Positions 7,065 through 15,001 of a stretch of 37,228 bases of DNA are shown one piece after another. The DNA lies in assembly GCA_021205365.1 (NCBI GenBank), contig JAJPXP010000051.1:1-37228 (forward strand), given 5' to 3'. A model generated the notes under the pieces. The model did not search any database and was not told where the DNA came from. It worked only from the letters and a program-made list of their open reading frames with translations. The DNA is from Clostridia bacterium (GTDB lineage: Bacteria; Bacillota; Clostridia; Oscillospirales; Butyricicoccaceae). How positions within the stretch are numbered: position 1 is the first letter of the stretch; every line of letters begins with the position of its first letter. A program made the translations under genes and the position numbers.

Positions 7065-8438
7065 CTACTTTGCCGGAAACCGCACGGTAAACGCCGTCCC
7101 TTCTCCTTCCCGGCTGTCCACCATAATCGTGCCATGGTAGGATTCCGTCAAAAGTTTGACCATTGCCAGCCCCAATCCAGTGTGATTCCTGTTATCCGCC
7201 GTACGTGCGGTATCCGCCCGATAAAAACGCTTGAAAATATGCGGCTGATGCTCCGGTGCAATGCCAATGCCATCATCCTGCACACAAAGCACAGCCTGCG
7301 TCCCTTCACTGTACACCCGCACCCACACATGTCCATCTGGCCTGCCGTATTCCACGGCATTTTCGAGCAGATTTACGACAATCCGCATCACGCCCGTTTG
7401 ATCTGCCTGTACGTAAACTGCTCCAGCAGCCTCCACAGAAATGGCAATGCTTTTCCGCTTTGCATGCTCCGCCAGTTCCTCTGCGGCAATTTCCGCCGCC
7501 ATGCCCAAATCGACCGGTTCTTCTGGCTCAGGAAGTCCCCGCTCCCGCCGTGCTATAAACAGCATCTGCGAAATCAGCTCAGACATCTTTTTTGCCTGCC
7601 CCAGCATTACAGTAAGCGCATCCCTGTGCTCGTCATCCGTTGCATCATCCAGCAGCGCATATTCCCCCTGCGCAATCATAACAGAAACCGGAGTCCGCAG
7701 CTCATGTCAACCATCTGCTGTAAACTGTTTTTCATCTTCAAATGACTGCTGCAAGGCATCCAGCATCCCATTAAATGTATCCGCCAGTTCCTGCAGCTCA
7801 CCGCCGGTATTTCCTGTCGGCACACGCTGCGTCAGATCCCCACTCCCCGCAATCTTCTCCGCAGTGGTACGGATATATTCCACCGGTGCAAACGCCCGCT
7901 GTGTAATGAGGCAGCCGCCAGCCACTGCCAGTGCAATCAGTACGGGAAACGCGACCAGCGACAGGATAAATATACCATTCAGAGATAAACTCCCCCATCC
8001 GATATGCGTAATGCCGCGCACCCAGATGTATCCATTTTCCCCATTGTCCAATGCAATATCATAGGTCATCCATTTGTGCTCACCGGAGGATATCTGCTGG
8101 ACCTGACCATTTTTCAGTACAGTATCGCGTGAAAACGAATCCGGTACAATGCCGCCGATGCACACGCCGCTGTCATTATATACACTAAAAACAATATCAT
8201 CCTCATAGTATGAGTCCTCTGCCCATACATTGTCCCCTGACCATCTGAGCTCACGGGCAAACTCCGTTACTTCTTCGCGCAGCTCATCCTCATTTTCCGC
8301 CCAGAGCGAGTTCCGGGTGACATACAAAACAACCACGATCGCCAGCAGTGCAATCAAAACGACAAACACCGCAAACCATGCCACAACCTTCGTACGGATT
8401 GATATTCCCTTTTTTCGTCTATTTTTCGCGTATAACAT
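7065..8438 (-). pseudogene. Sensor histidine kinase interrupted by an in-frame TGA before the H-box
   Basis: One frame of 458 codons would encode a membrane sensor kinase partnering the adjacent response regulator. In order: first TM (about residues 20-42), an extracytoplasmic sensor of about 110 residues, a second TM ending at about 190, HAMP linker, dimerisation helix with HELRTP, and an ATPase domain with NLLENAVEYG (N box), DDGIGIAP (G1) and GLGLAMVKLL (G2). The codon just before the phospho-accepting His is TGA (7707-7709), where family members have Ser; TCA to TGA is a single change. The product should stop at 243 residues, sensor without kinase. The next downstream Met lies beyond the His, so no partial product joins sensing with autophosphorylation. 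The frame is otherwise clean, which suggests a recent loss or a sequence error. Its start overlaps the regulator gene by 20 bases. Confidence 0.88.
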
Positions 8439-9096
8439 ATCCTTTCCCTCGCACAGTATGTATCAGCTTCTCGTCATATGGGTCATCCAGCTTTTTGCGC
8501 AGATAACGGATGTACACATCCACCATATTGGATGCACCCAGATAGTCATAATTCCATACATGCTGCTCGATCTGCGTCCGTGACAGCACGGTGCCTGAAT
8601 GACGCATCATATATTCCAAAACCGCATACTCCTTAGAGGACAGGCCAATGATATCCCCGCCTCTCATGACCTCATGTGTGCGCAGATTGAGGCACAAGTC
8701 CCCCACATTCAGCTCCTCTTGCTTCGTACGGACAGAGGACTGCTTACGCATCATGACACGGATGCGGGCAAGCAGCTCCTCAAATGCAAACGGCTTGATT
8801 AAATAATCATCTGCGCCTGCATCCAAGCCGGCAACACGGTCTTCCACACTGCCGCGTGCCGTCAGCAGCAGCACTGGTGCGTCATTTCCTGCCCGACGCA
8901 TCTGCCGCAGGATTGAGATGCCATCCAGCCGTGGTAACATGATATCAAGAATAATCCCATCATATGCCGTTGTATTGATATAATCCATCGCGTCCAGTCC
9001 ATCACTGCACACATCCACACTGTAATGCTCCTTTATCAGGCGTTTTTTCAGCACATCCAGCAAATGGCGTTCATCCTCTGCGACCAGAATACGCAT
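8419..9096 (-). CDS. OmpR/PhoB-family response regulator
   Basis: DNA-binding regulator of a two-component pair with the kinase directly downstream. The 225 residues comprise a receiver domain (acidic pair in VAEDE, phosphorylated Asp in ILDIMLPRLDG at about residue 51, LLLTARG, and Lys in DDYLIKPF) and a C-terminal winged helix (LSSKEYAVLEYMM, MVDVYIRYLRKKLDD, IHTVRGKGYVI). ATG at 9094-9096 is preferred over an upstream TTG because the product then begins MRILVAEDE as is standard; GGAG stands about 9 bases upstream. It is divergent from the lipoprotein gene, whose promoter carries two direct repeats suited to this family. With its kinase broken, it may act unphosphorylated, use another donor, or be idle. 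Confidence 0.93.
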   Translation of the reverse strand: MRILVAEDERHLLDVLKKRLIKEHYSVDVCSDGLDAMDYINTTAYDGIILDIMLPRLDGISILRQMRRAGNDAPVLLLTARGSVEDRVAGLDAGADDYLIKPFAFEELLARIRVMMRKQSSVRTKQEELNVGDLCLNLRTHEVMRGGDIIGLSSKEYAVLEYMMRHSGTVLSRTQIEQHVWNYDYLGASNMVDVYIRYLRKKLDDPYDEKLIHTVRGKGYVIREK

Positions 9097-9183
9097 CTGC
9101 CTCAACTCCTCTCTCAATCTGCTTTTCTTTCATCATACAATGAAACGGGATAAATTGCACGCTTTGTTTTGCTGTCATTGCCA

Positions 9184-9240
9184 TTTTAATGTTTTTTTCA
9201 TGATGATTTTAATGTTTCTTTCATATTCATGCCGTATGAT
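9184..9240 (+). promoter_or_regulatory. Direct-repeat operator and promoter of the lipoprotein gene
   Basis: TTTTAATGTTTTTTTCAT (9184-9201) and TTTTAATGTTTCTTTCAT (9207-9224) match at 17 of 18 positions with a 23-base period. They are followed by a -10-like TATGAT (9235-9240). The second repeat covers the -35 position, where OmpR/PhoB-type activators bind tandem sites. Assignment to the adjacent response regulator is inferred from position. Confidence 0.6.
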
Positions 9241-9296
9241 AAATCCATAGAAAACAAACCATACCTTAATATAAAAGAGAAAGCGAGGCTATTTCC

Positions 9297-9827
9297 ATGA
9301 AAAAACGTATGATGCTACTTCTTTCTATCGCTGTATTGACCGCACTCCTGGCAGGCTGCGCAAGCAGCAACCGCGAACAGGAGCTGGAGCAGCAGGTAGA
9401 GCAGCTGGAACAGCAGATCACCGATATGCAGACGGCTACAGATGATACCGATTCTGAAAACACCACCGCAGACACCAGTACAGCAGATACGACTGCCAAT
9501 AACAGTTCCGACACCACTGCAGATACGGTGACAACTGATCTTGATACGCTCTCCCAGAAGGTTGCTGACGCTGTTGCCGCAGCAGACGCCGCCCAGCCAA
9601 CCGGTACAGCTGAGGAAAACCGCGAGCTGTTCTTTGAACAGAAAACCGCACTTGATGCACTCGACCGTGAGCTTGACATCTATGAGGACAATCTGGAAGC
9701 GCAGTACCGCCAGGGTACGCTGGATTACACCGATTTCCGCAAACAGGATCTTGAGGTAGAAAAGCTGGAGGACAATCTGGACGATGCAGAGGATCGTCTG
9801 GAAAACCGCTTTGGCATGGACGATTAA
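9297..9827 (+). CDS. Putative lipoprotein with coiled coil
   Basis: Unrecognised secreted lipoprotein of 176 residues. The N-terminus is a lipoprotein signal peptide with lipobox LLAGC (Cys at residue 21). It is followed by a heptad-like segment rich in Glu and Gln (about 26-45), a Thr/Asp/Ser-rich linker (about 46-85) and a charged helical C-terminal region ending LENRFGMDD. Charge is strongly acidic throughout. It probably sits on the outer face of the membrane. AAAGCGAGG stands about 8 bases before the ATG. It is divergent from a two-component regulator and has regulator-type direct repeats in its promoter, so it is a probable target of, or an accessory to, that system. No enzymatic motif is visible. 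Confidence 0.8.
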   Translation: MKKRMMLLLSIAVLTALLAGCASSNREQELEQQVEQLEQQITDMQTATDDTDSENTTADTSTADTTANNSSDTTADTVTTDLDTLSQKVADAVAAADAAQPTGTAEENRELFFEQKTALDALDRELDIYEDNLEAQYRQGTLDYTDFRKQDLEVEKLEDNLDDAEDRLENRFGMDD

Positions 9828-9878
9828 AAACAGAAAAAAAGCCGGATGCTTTGGACATCTCCTTTAAACCGCTGAAAG

Positions 9879-9910
9879 CCATGAGACGAAAGTCTCGTGG
9901 TTTTTCTTTT
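9879..9910 (+). terminator. Terminator of the lipoprotein gene
   Basis: CCATGAGAC (9879-9887), loop GAAA, GTCTCGTGG (9892-9900), then TTTTTCTTTT. Confidence 0.88.
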
Positions 9911-9913
9911 TAC

Positions 9914-9946
9914 ACAAAAAATGAGGGCGCTTGCCGCAGCCCTCAT
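9914..9946 (-). terminator. Terminator of the pyrophosphatase transcript
   Basis: On the - strand ATGAGGGC (9946-9939) pairs with GCCCTCAT (9928-9921), followed by a run of T. The stop codon of the putative small ORF lies inside the stem. Confidence 0.8.
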
Positions 9947-10107
9947 AATCTGTATTTATCTCTTGGCTTGGGATATCCTAATTCCCGAAAAAAGCACTGA
10001 TATAGCTTTCGAAAAGGCAAAGCCGATTCAAGACAAAACACGCTGAGATTCTTCCGGATTTCAGGTATTTTTAACGCTGAAGCAACGCGATTGGTCGAAC
10101 GAGACAA
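9943..10107 (-). CDS. Possible small ORF of 54 codons, TTG start
   Basis: The 190 bases between the pyrophosphatase gene and its terminator contain an open frame starting at TTG (10105-10107) and ending in a TGA within the terminator stem. The translation looks protein-like, with segments such as RVASALKIPEIRKNL and KLYQCFFRELGYPKP, and is basic with alternating hydrophobic residues. There is no ATG, and the frame reads open from a TAG a few codons upstream of the TTG. A weak GGAAAAG precedes it. I do not recognise a family. It could be a small protein, a fragment of a repeated element, or chance. Confidence 0.3.
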   Translation of the reverse strand: MSRSTNRVASALKIPEIRKNLSVFCLESALPFRKLYQCFFRELGYPKPRDKYRL

Positions 10108-10136
10108 ACTGTCTGACTTTTCCGGTGCACCCTATA

Positions 10137-11801
10137 TTACTGGTTCTGCAATGCGCCGAGCATAGCCGGAATGAACTGCTTTTTGCGTGATACCACGCCA
10201 TGCAGCAGCAATGGCTTGTCTTTCTCTACTTCACAATGGAACGCGTTTGCCAACACATCATCTGCGCCCTTGCCAGCGAACAGAACCTCACTGGACTTAT
10301 CCAAGATATTGGTAATCAGATAGAAAATCATGTCAACATTTTCATGTTCCTGAATCTCCTGTATCTTTCCTTCCAGCATCTGTTTTGCAGTTTCGCGGTT
10401 CTTTGTGCTGACATAGCTGCCTTGGCCTACGCCAAAACGCATCTTATTGTTGCTTACAAATACCTTATAATCCTGCAGCAGGACCTGCTCCGCAGTTTTG
10501 CCATGCAGGTTTTCTCCTGCTTCAAACATTTCCTGTGCAAAATCTTCTATATCAATACCCGCAATCTGTGCCAGCTGGTGTGCTGCATATTCATCCTGTG
10601 GTGTGCAGGTTGGTGAACGGAAAATCAACGTATCCGACAGAATTGCGCTGCACAGGATTCCTGCCATATCCGGCTCAATATCCACTGCATTTTCACAGTA
10701 CATCTGATAAATAATCGTCGCCGTACAGCCCACCGGATGATTGCGGAAATAAACCGGGCCGCTGGTTTCCAGGCTGCCAATGCGGTGATGGTCAATAATT
10801 TCCAGAATCTCCGCTTCCTCAAAGCCTTCTACACACTGTGTTTTTTCATTATGATCCACCAGAACCAGCTGTTTCCGCTTTAAATTCAACAAATTACGAC
10901 GGGAAATAACACCTTGATAATAGCCATGCTTATCCACAACCGGGAAATAATTATGACGAACCTGTCCCATGACCTTCTTAACCTCTTCAATCGGGGTAGA
11001 TAGCTGAAAGCTAATCATAGTTTTTGCCATGGGATGCCGGATCGGAATACTCTGGTTAATCAGACAGGAGGCCGCATACGTATCATATGGTGTACTGATG
11101 ACGGTACAATTATGCTCTTCAGCAATTTTAATAATGGTTTTCGCAATTCTCGGCGTCATGCACACCACAAGGCAGGCCGCTTCCAGCTCAATGGCACACA
11201 GCTGTGCTTCATAACGGTTTGCAACCAGGACAATGTCGCCCGGATCCACCATATTCTCCATCGCCTCCGGGCTTCCGGCTGCAATGACAATTTTTCCCTG
11301 GTCGAACACCATTTCCCTTGAGCCTGTAATCAAGGTACCCTGCAGCGTTTCAACAATATTGCCAATCGGCGTGCAGGCATTGGAAGCGGCATGCGGGTCC
11401 AGACTATCCATATTTGCCATAGCCAGACGTTTCAGGGTAATCAGACCCTCCAGCTTGTTGTCATTGGATGTAATCGGAAGTGTAGTGATATCCTGATCTC
11501 GCATGGTCTCCCATGCACGGCGCAGGGTCATGTTTCCGTAAACGCCGTCAATATAACGAATATCGATATCACTTACCGTAGCATGCACGTCCAGACAATT
11601 CCTCGGCGGCTTCATGTGAAATCGATTCAGGACAAATGCAGTTTCCTGATTGATTTCTCCTGCCCTGCGCGGCTCATATTCACGATCTGAAATCAAATTT
11701 TTCAAATGTGCATAAGCAATTGCAGAACAGATGGAATCTGTATCCGGGTTTTTATGGCCAATAACACATATTTTTCTTTGCATTGCATTTTTCAATTCCA
11801 T
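10137..11801 (-). CDS. ppaC: Manganese-dependent inorganic pyrophosphatase with CBS and DRTGG domains
   Basis: Family II (DHH) pyrophosphatase that hydrolyses PPi to phosphate in the cytoplasm, pulling biosynthetic reactions forward. 554 residues, against about 310 for the short form; the extra length is a regulatory insert. Catalytic parts: GHKNPDTDSICSA (about residues 14-26), LVDHNEKTQ and IIDHHRIGS (DHH motif), and the C-terminal DHHA2 motif VVSRKKQF. Between the first and second DHH parts lie two CBS halves (LRRAWETMRDQDITTLPI and PIEEVKKVMGQVRHNYFPV) flanking a DRTGG-like domain. In this family these bind adenine nucleotides (AMP/ADP inhibit, ATP or diadenosine polyphosphates activate). 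GGAGGAG lies about 7 bases before the ATG. It is divergent from the CapA-like gene. Confidence 0.95.
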   Translation of the reverse strand: MELKNAMQRKICVIGHKNPDTDSICSAIAYAHLKNLISDREYEPRRAGEINQETAFVLNRFHMKPPRNCLDVHATVSDIDIRYIDGVYGNMTLRRAWETMRDQDITTLPITSNDNKLEGLITLKRLAMANMDSLDPHAASNACTPIGNIVETLQGTLITGSREMVFDQGKIVIAAGSPEAMENMVDPGDIVLVANRYEAQLCAIELEAACLVVCMTPRIAKTIIKIAEEHNCTVISTPYDTYAASCLINQSIPIRHPMAKTMISFQLSTPIEEVKKVMGQVRHNYFPVVDKHGYYQGVISRRNLLNLKRKQLVLVDHNEKTQCVEGFEEAEILEIIDHHRIGSLETSGPVYFRNHPVGCTATIIYQMYCENAVDIEPDMAGILCSAILSDTLIFRSPTCTPQDEYAAHQLAQIAGIDIEDFAQEMFEAGENLHGKTAEQVLLQDYKVFVSNNKMRFGVGQGSYVSTKNRETAKQMLEGKIQEIQEHENVDMIFYLITNILDKSSEVLFAGKGADDVLANAFHCEVEKDKPLLLHGVVSRKKQFIPAMLGALQNQ

Positions 11802-11846
11802 TTACACTCCTCCGTAAGTAAACCCCATTCCTCACTTCACAAAATA

Positions 11847-11875
11847 ATCCTAAAACACGGTTTGCCAAAAGTCAA
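11847..11875 (-). promoter_or_regulatory. Putative promoter of the pyrophosphatase gene
   Basis: On the - strand TTGACT (11875-11870), 17-bp spacer, TAGGAT (11852-11847), about 45 bases before the start codon. Confidence 0.5.
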
Positions 11876-11900
11876 CCATCCATAAAAAATTTTGCAAAAC

Positions 11901-11961
11901 TTGCTCATAAATTCCTGTAATGTTACAATTTATGCTTGACAATATTGTCGATTCTTGTCAA
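11901..11961 (+). promoter_or_regulatory. Putative promoter and palindromic element upstream of the CapA-like gene
   Basis: TTGCTC (11901-11906), 17-bp spacer, TACAAT (11924-11929). Just downstream lies a perfect 12-bp palindrome GACAATATTGTC (11938-11949) nested in TTGACAA...TTGTCAA (11936-11942/11955-11961). The palindrome could be an operator; no regulator is identified. Confidence 0.4.
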
Positions 11962-11995
11962 ACTAACTTTTAGAAAAAGAGAGGAGAAATATGTT

Positions 11996-13351
11996 ATGCC
12001 GCCGAAAACACCACAGAGAAAATCTGCTGCCTACCGCAGGCAGGTCAGAATCCGCAGACGCAGGAGAATCACCGTTGTTATCATTTGTTTCCTTATTCTT
12101 CTTGTCGCCGTCATTGTAGCAGTACACGCTATTTTTCCCGCATTCTCCGCACCGCATACCGATGCTGCATCCGAATCCGGCGAACAGGACATTGTCAATG
12201 CAGTGCAGGAGCCAGAACAGGAAGAAGTCATTACATATGAGCCTGCCAGCATTTCCCTGATTGCTGTAGGTGACAATCTGATCCATAACACCTTGTTAAG
12301 AGATGCTTCCAATGGTGACGGGACTTATGATTTCACATCCTTTTATGAAGAAATTAAGCCATATGTGGAAGCCGCCGACATTGCCTTTATCAACCAGGAA
12401 TCCCCCCTGGGAACCGGCGAGCCGTCTGCCTATCCATGCTTTAATACACCACAGGCATGTGGCGAAGCGCTGATTGACGCCGGCTTTGATGTTATTTCCC
12501 ACGCAAACAACCACGCAATGGATGCTGGTTCCAGTGCAGTATATGATACACTGGATTTCTGGGATTCCCATGCGGAGGATGATGTAATCCGGATCGGTAT
12601 TGCAAGAGATGCAGAAGACCGTGCAAAAATCCGCTATGTAGAACGCAATGGCATGAAAATCGGTTTTCTTGCGTATACCTATGGTCTGAATGGCTATTCT
12701 CTGCCGGAGGACAATCCAGATCTGGTTTCCCTGATTGACAAGGATAAAATTGCCACGGAAATGGCAGCCGTCAGGGAAAACTGTGATGCGGTTGTTGTTG
12801 TCATGCACTGGGGAGAGGAATATGAGAGTACGCAAAATGACGAACAGGAAGAGCTTGCCGAATTTCTGACAGAACAGGGTGCTGCCGTGATTATTGGCGG
12901 ACATCCACATGTATGCCAGCCCTGCGGATGGGTAGAATCTGAAAACGGCAATCGTGCTTTCTGTATTTATTCCACCGGCAACTTTATTTCCGCACAGGAC
13001 AAGTCCGCCACCATGGTGGAAGCCATGCTGCAGGTTACTCTGACCCGCCAGACCGATGGAACCATTATTGTGGAAAAACCCGGTGTCATGCCGCTCGTCT
13101 GCTGTTTTAATTCCAAGTGGCGCAATTATCAGGTTCTCCCGATGGATGATTATACCGAATCCCTTGCCAATTCCCATGCCCTTGCCGGACGGGTTAATAT
13201 GAGCGTTTCCAATCTGCGCAGCATCGCGGAAGATGCCTTTGGTGAATTTATCATTGAAAAGACTATCCCAATTACCTATGATACTGCATATGCAGAGGCA
13301 CATGGCACCGCATCAGCCGCAAACACTGCCAGCGAAGATGCTGCTGCATGA
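11996..13351 (+). CDS. CapA family protein (metallophosphatase-like), membrane-anchored
   Basis: Member of the PGA_cap/CapA family, related to the PgsA/CapA factor of poly-gamma-glutamate capsule machinery; many members stand alone and their reaction is undefined. 451 residues. The N-terminus is strongly basic (RRQVRIRRRRR), then one TM segment (about residues 28-48) and a Glu-rich linker, so the domain should face outward. Metallophosphatase-type motifs follow: AVGDNLIHN, NQESPLG, ANNHAMDAG, MHWGEEYE, IIGGHPHVCQP and YSTGNFIS. GAGAGGAG precedes the ATG at 11996 by about 9 bases; a TTG further upstream is a less likely start. There are no pgsB/pgsC genes around it, so a capsule role is not supported here. 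No terminator is seen before the next promoter. Confidence 0.9.
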   Translation: MPPKTPQRKSAAYRRQVRIRRRRRITVVIICFLILLVAVIVAVHAIFPAFSAPHTDAASESGEQDIVNAVQEPEQEEVITYEPASISLIAVGDNLIHNTLLRDASNGDGTYDFTSFYEEIKPYVEAADIAFINQESPLGTGEPSAYPCFNTPQACGEALIDAGFDVISHANNHAMDAGSSAVYDTLDFWDSHAEDDVIRIGIARDAEDRAKIRYVERNGMKIGFLAYTYGLNGYSLPEDNPDLVSLIDKDKIATEMAAVRENCDAVVVVMHWGEEYESTQNDEQEELAEFLTEQGAAVIIGGHPHVCQPCGWVESENGNRAFCIYSTGNFISAQDKSATMVEAMLQVTLTRQTDGTIIVEKPGVMPLVCCFNSKWRNYQVLPMDDYTESLANSHALAGRVNMSVSNLRSIAEDAFGEFIIEKTIPITYDTAYAEAHGTASAANTASEDAAA

Positions 13352-13364
13352 GCAAACGTTTTCA

Positions 13365-13393
13365 TTGCATTATCCCCCAAAATACGGTATAAT
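13365..13393 (+). promoter_or_regulatory. Promoter of the cysteine synthase-family gene
   Basis: TTGCAT (13365-13370), 17-bp spacer, TATAAT (13388-13393). A leader hairpin GCCTGCAG/CTGCAGGC (13425-13432/13440-13447) lies just before the ribosome binding site and could modulate translation. Confidence 0.7.
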
Positions 13394-13468
13394 ATTTTTT
13401 TGGTGTAACAACACAAAGAATTTTGCCTGCAGCTACCACCTGCAGGCTTATAATAGAGGATGGACAGC

Positions 13469-14398
13469 ATGATTTATAACAATGTACTTGAGGCAATGGG
13501 ACATACACCAATTATCCGCCTGAGCCGTATGGCTGAGCCGGACAGCGCGCAGATTCTGGTAAAATTTGAAGGGCTGAATGTCGGCGGTTCCATTAAAACC
13601 CGTACTGCTTTCAATATGATTGCAGATGCAGAAGAACAGGGTCTGATCGGTCCGGATTCCATTATTGTGGAACCCACCAGTGGAAATCAGGGCATCGGTC
13701 TTGCACTGATTGGCGCTGTACGCAGCTATCAGACTATCATCATCATGCCGGATTCTGTCAGCGAGGAACGCCGTAAGCTGGTTCGCCACTATGGCGCAGA
13801 GGTTATCCTGATTCATGATGACGGCGATATCGGCAAATGTATTGATGAATGCCTGCAGACAGCTATGCGCATGGCTGCAGACAATCCGAAAATTTTTGTA
13901 CCGCAGCAGTTTGCCAACCCGGCAAATCCAGCAGTACATCGCAGCCAGACCGCATTGGAAATCCTTGCGCAGGTAGACGGTCCGATTGATGGCTTCTGCT
14001 CCGGTATTGGAACCGGCGGAACCATTACAGGGATTGGCGAAGTATTAAAAGAAAAAAATCCGAACATGACGATTTGGGCCGTAGAACCGCAGAATGCAGC
14101 AATTCTGGCTGGTGGTACAGTGGGTACGCATTTGCAGATGGGTATCGGCGATGGCCTGATTCCAGATATCCTGAATACCCAAATTTATGACGACATTTAT
14201 ATCGTAACGGATGAGGAAGCAATCCAGACCTCCAAGGATCTTGCAAGACTGGAGGGCCTGATGTGCGGCATCTCCAGCGGCACCAATGTTGCAGCAGCAC
14301 GCAAGCTTGCCAAAAAGCTCGGGCCAGGCAAAACTGTCGTCACTGTCCTGCCGGATACTGCAGAACGGTATTTCAGCACCCCGTTATTCGATGAATGA
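13469..14398 (+). CDS. Cysteine synthase-family PLP enzyme
   Basis: Fold-type II PLP enzyme of the CysK/CBS group, expected to form cysteine from O-acetylserine and sulfide. 309 residues, the usual length. The PLP lysine is in LNVGGSIKTRTAF (about residue 40), the substrate loop is EPTSGNQGIGLA, and the phosphate-binding loop is GIGTGGTITGIG; the C-terminal GISSGTNVAAA is also conserved. Two signatures deviate from textbook CysK: K-T-R replaces K-D-R after the lysine, and S-G-N-Q-G replaces S-G-N-T-G, suggesting a divergent subgroup whose substrate preference is open. The ATG at 13469 is chosen because AGAGG lies 9 bases before it, whereas the ATG at 13460 directly abuts the site. A strong promoter and terminator make it a single-gene unit. 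Confidence 0.9.
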   Translation: MIYNNVLEAMGHTPIIRLSRMAEPDSAQILVKFEGLNVGGSIKTRTAFNMIADAEEQGLIGPDSIIVEPTSGNQGIGLALIGAVRSYQTIIIMPDSVSEERRKLVRHYGAEVILIHDDGDIGKCIDECLQTAMRMAADNPKIFVPQQFANPANPAVHRSQTALEILAQVDGPIDGFCSGIGTGGTITGIGEVLKEKNPNMTIWAVEPQNAAILAGGTVGTHLQMGIGDGLIPDILNTQIYDDIYIVTDEEAIQTSKDLARLEGLMCGISSGTNVAAARKLAKKLGPGKTVVTVLPDTAERYFSTPLFDE

Positions 14399-14416
14399 TG
14401 AATCATGTAATCTTTT

Positions 14417-14455
14417 GTCCCGTGTGCATTTTGCATACGGGACTCTTTTATTTTC
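14417..14455 (+). terminator. Terminator of the cysteine synthase-family gene
   Basis: GTCCCGTGTGCA (14417-14428) pairs with TGCATACGGGAC (14432-14443) with one internal mismatch, followed by a T-rich tail. Confidence 0.85.
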
Positions 14456-14504
14456 CGCATAAATCCCTGCTTCTCTGCGGATACTTTTTTTGAGGTGAAA
14501 ACGT

Positions 14505-14930
14505 ATGAAAGACGACTGCACATTACTCAACCATATCCGGCAGACTACAGAAATGGGCGTGGATGGCATTGATTCCGTGATTCAGTATGCCGACGGCACC
14601 TTCCGTCAGGCACTGGAACAGCAGCGCACGGAGTACAATAAAATCCATGACTCGGCAGACAGTCTGCTGCGCAAGCACAATGGCAAGCCGGAGGATGTTG
14701 GCGCCTTTGCAAAATGGTCAAGCGAGCTGTCCTCCGGAATGAAAACCATGATGGATTCTTCGCAGTCCAACATTGCCGACATGATGATACGCGGCAATAC
14801 CATGGGCGTTACCAAGAGCATGCAGACCATGCGGGAATGCGATGTATCTGACCATGCCGTTACCAGTCTTGCCAACAAACTGCTTGCCACGGAACAGGCA
14901 AACATTGACCAGATGAAAAAATTCCTATAA
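14505..14930 (+). CDS. Hypothetical helical protein
   Basis: Unrecognised soluble protein of 141 residues. GAGGTG lies 7 bases before the ATG. The sequence has no signal peptide or TM segment and reads as a nearly all-helical bundle of about four amphipathic helices: HIRQTTEMGVDGIDSVI, FRQALEQQRTEYNKI, SSELSSGMKTMMDSS and SLANKLLATEQANIDQM. It is rich in Met, Ser and Gln. The arrangement resembles ferritin-like or DUF2383-type bundles found near stress and sporulation genes, but I see no clear di-iron ExxH pair, so this is only a structural guess. It is bounded by a terminator on each side, so it is probably its own unit, converging on pdxT. Confidence 0.75.
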   Translation: MKDDCTLLNHIRQTTEMGVDGIDSVIQYADGTFRQALEQQRTEYNKIHDSADSLLRKHNGKPEDVGAFAKWSSELSSGMKTMMDSSQSNIADMMIRGNTMGVTKSMQTMRECDVSDHAVTSLANKLLATEQANIDQMKKFL

Positions 14931-14958
14931 GTCCACAAAACTGCCTGATACAGCCAAA

Positions 14959-14982
14959 GAGCCGGAGCATATGCTCCGGCTC
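14959..14982. terminator. Perfect 24-base palindrome between convergent genes
   Basis: GAGCCGGAGCAT followed by ATGCTCCGGCTC. An AT-rich tail follows on the + strand, and a short TTT follows on the - strand. It probably ends both the helical-protein gene and pdxT transcripts. Confidence 0.7.
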
Positions 14983-15001
14983 AAATTCTTTATATTATGC
15001 T

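Noticed and set aside
7707-7709. TGA in the kinase as selenocysteine or recoded stop
   Set aside because: The position is Ser in the family, not Cys, and I see no convincing stem-loop of SECIS type just downstream. TGA serves as an ordinary stop for other genes here.
12296-13303. Long - strand frame across the CapA-like gene
   Set aside because: Antisense to a gene with clear motifs; composition is unlike a real protein.
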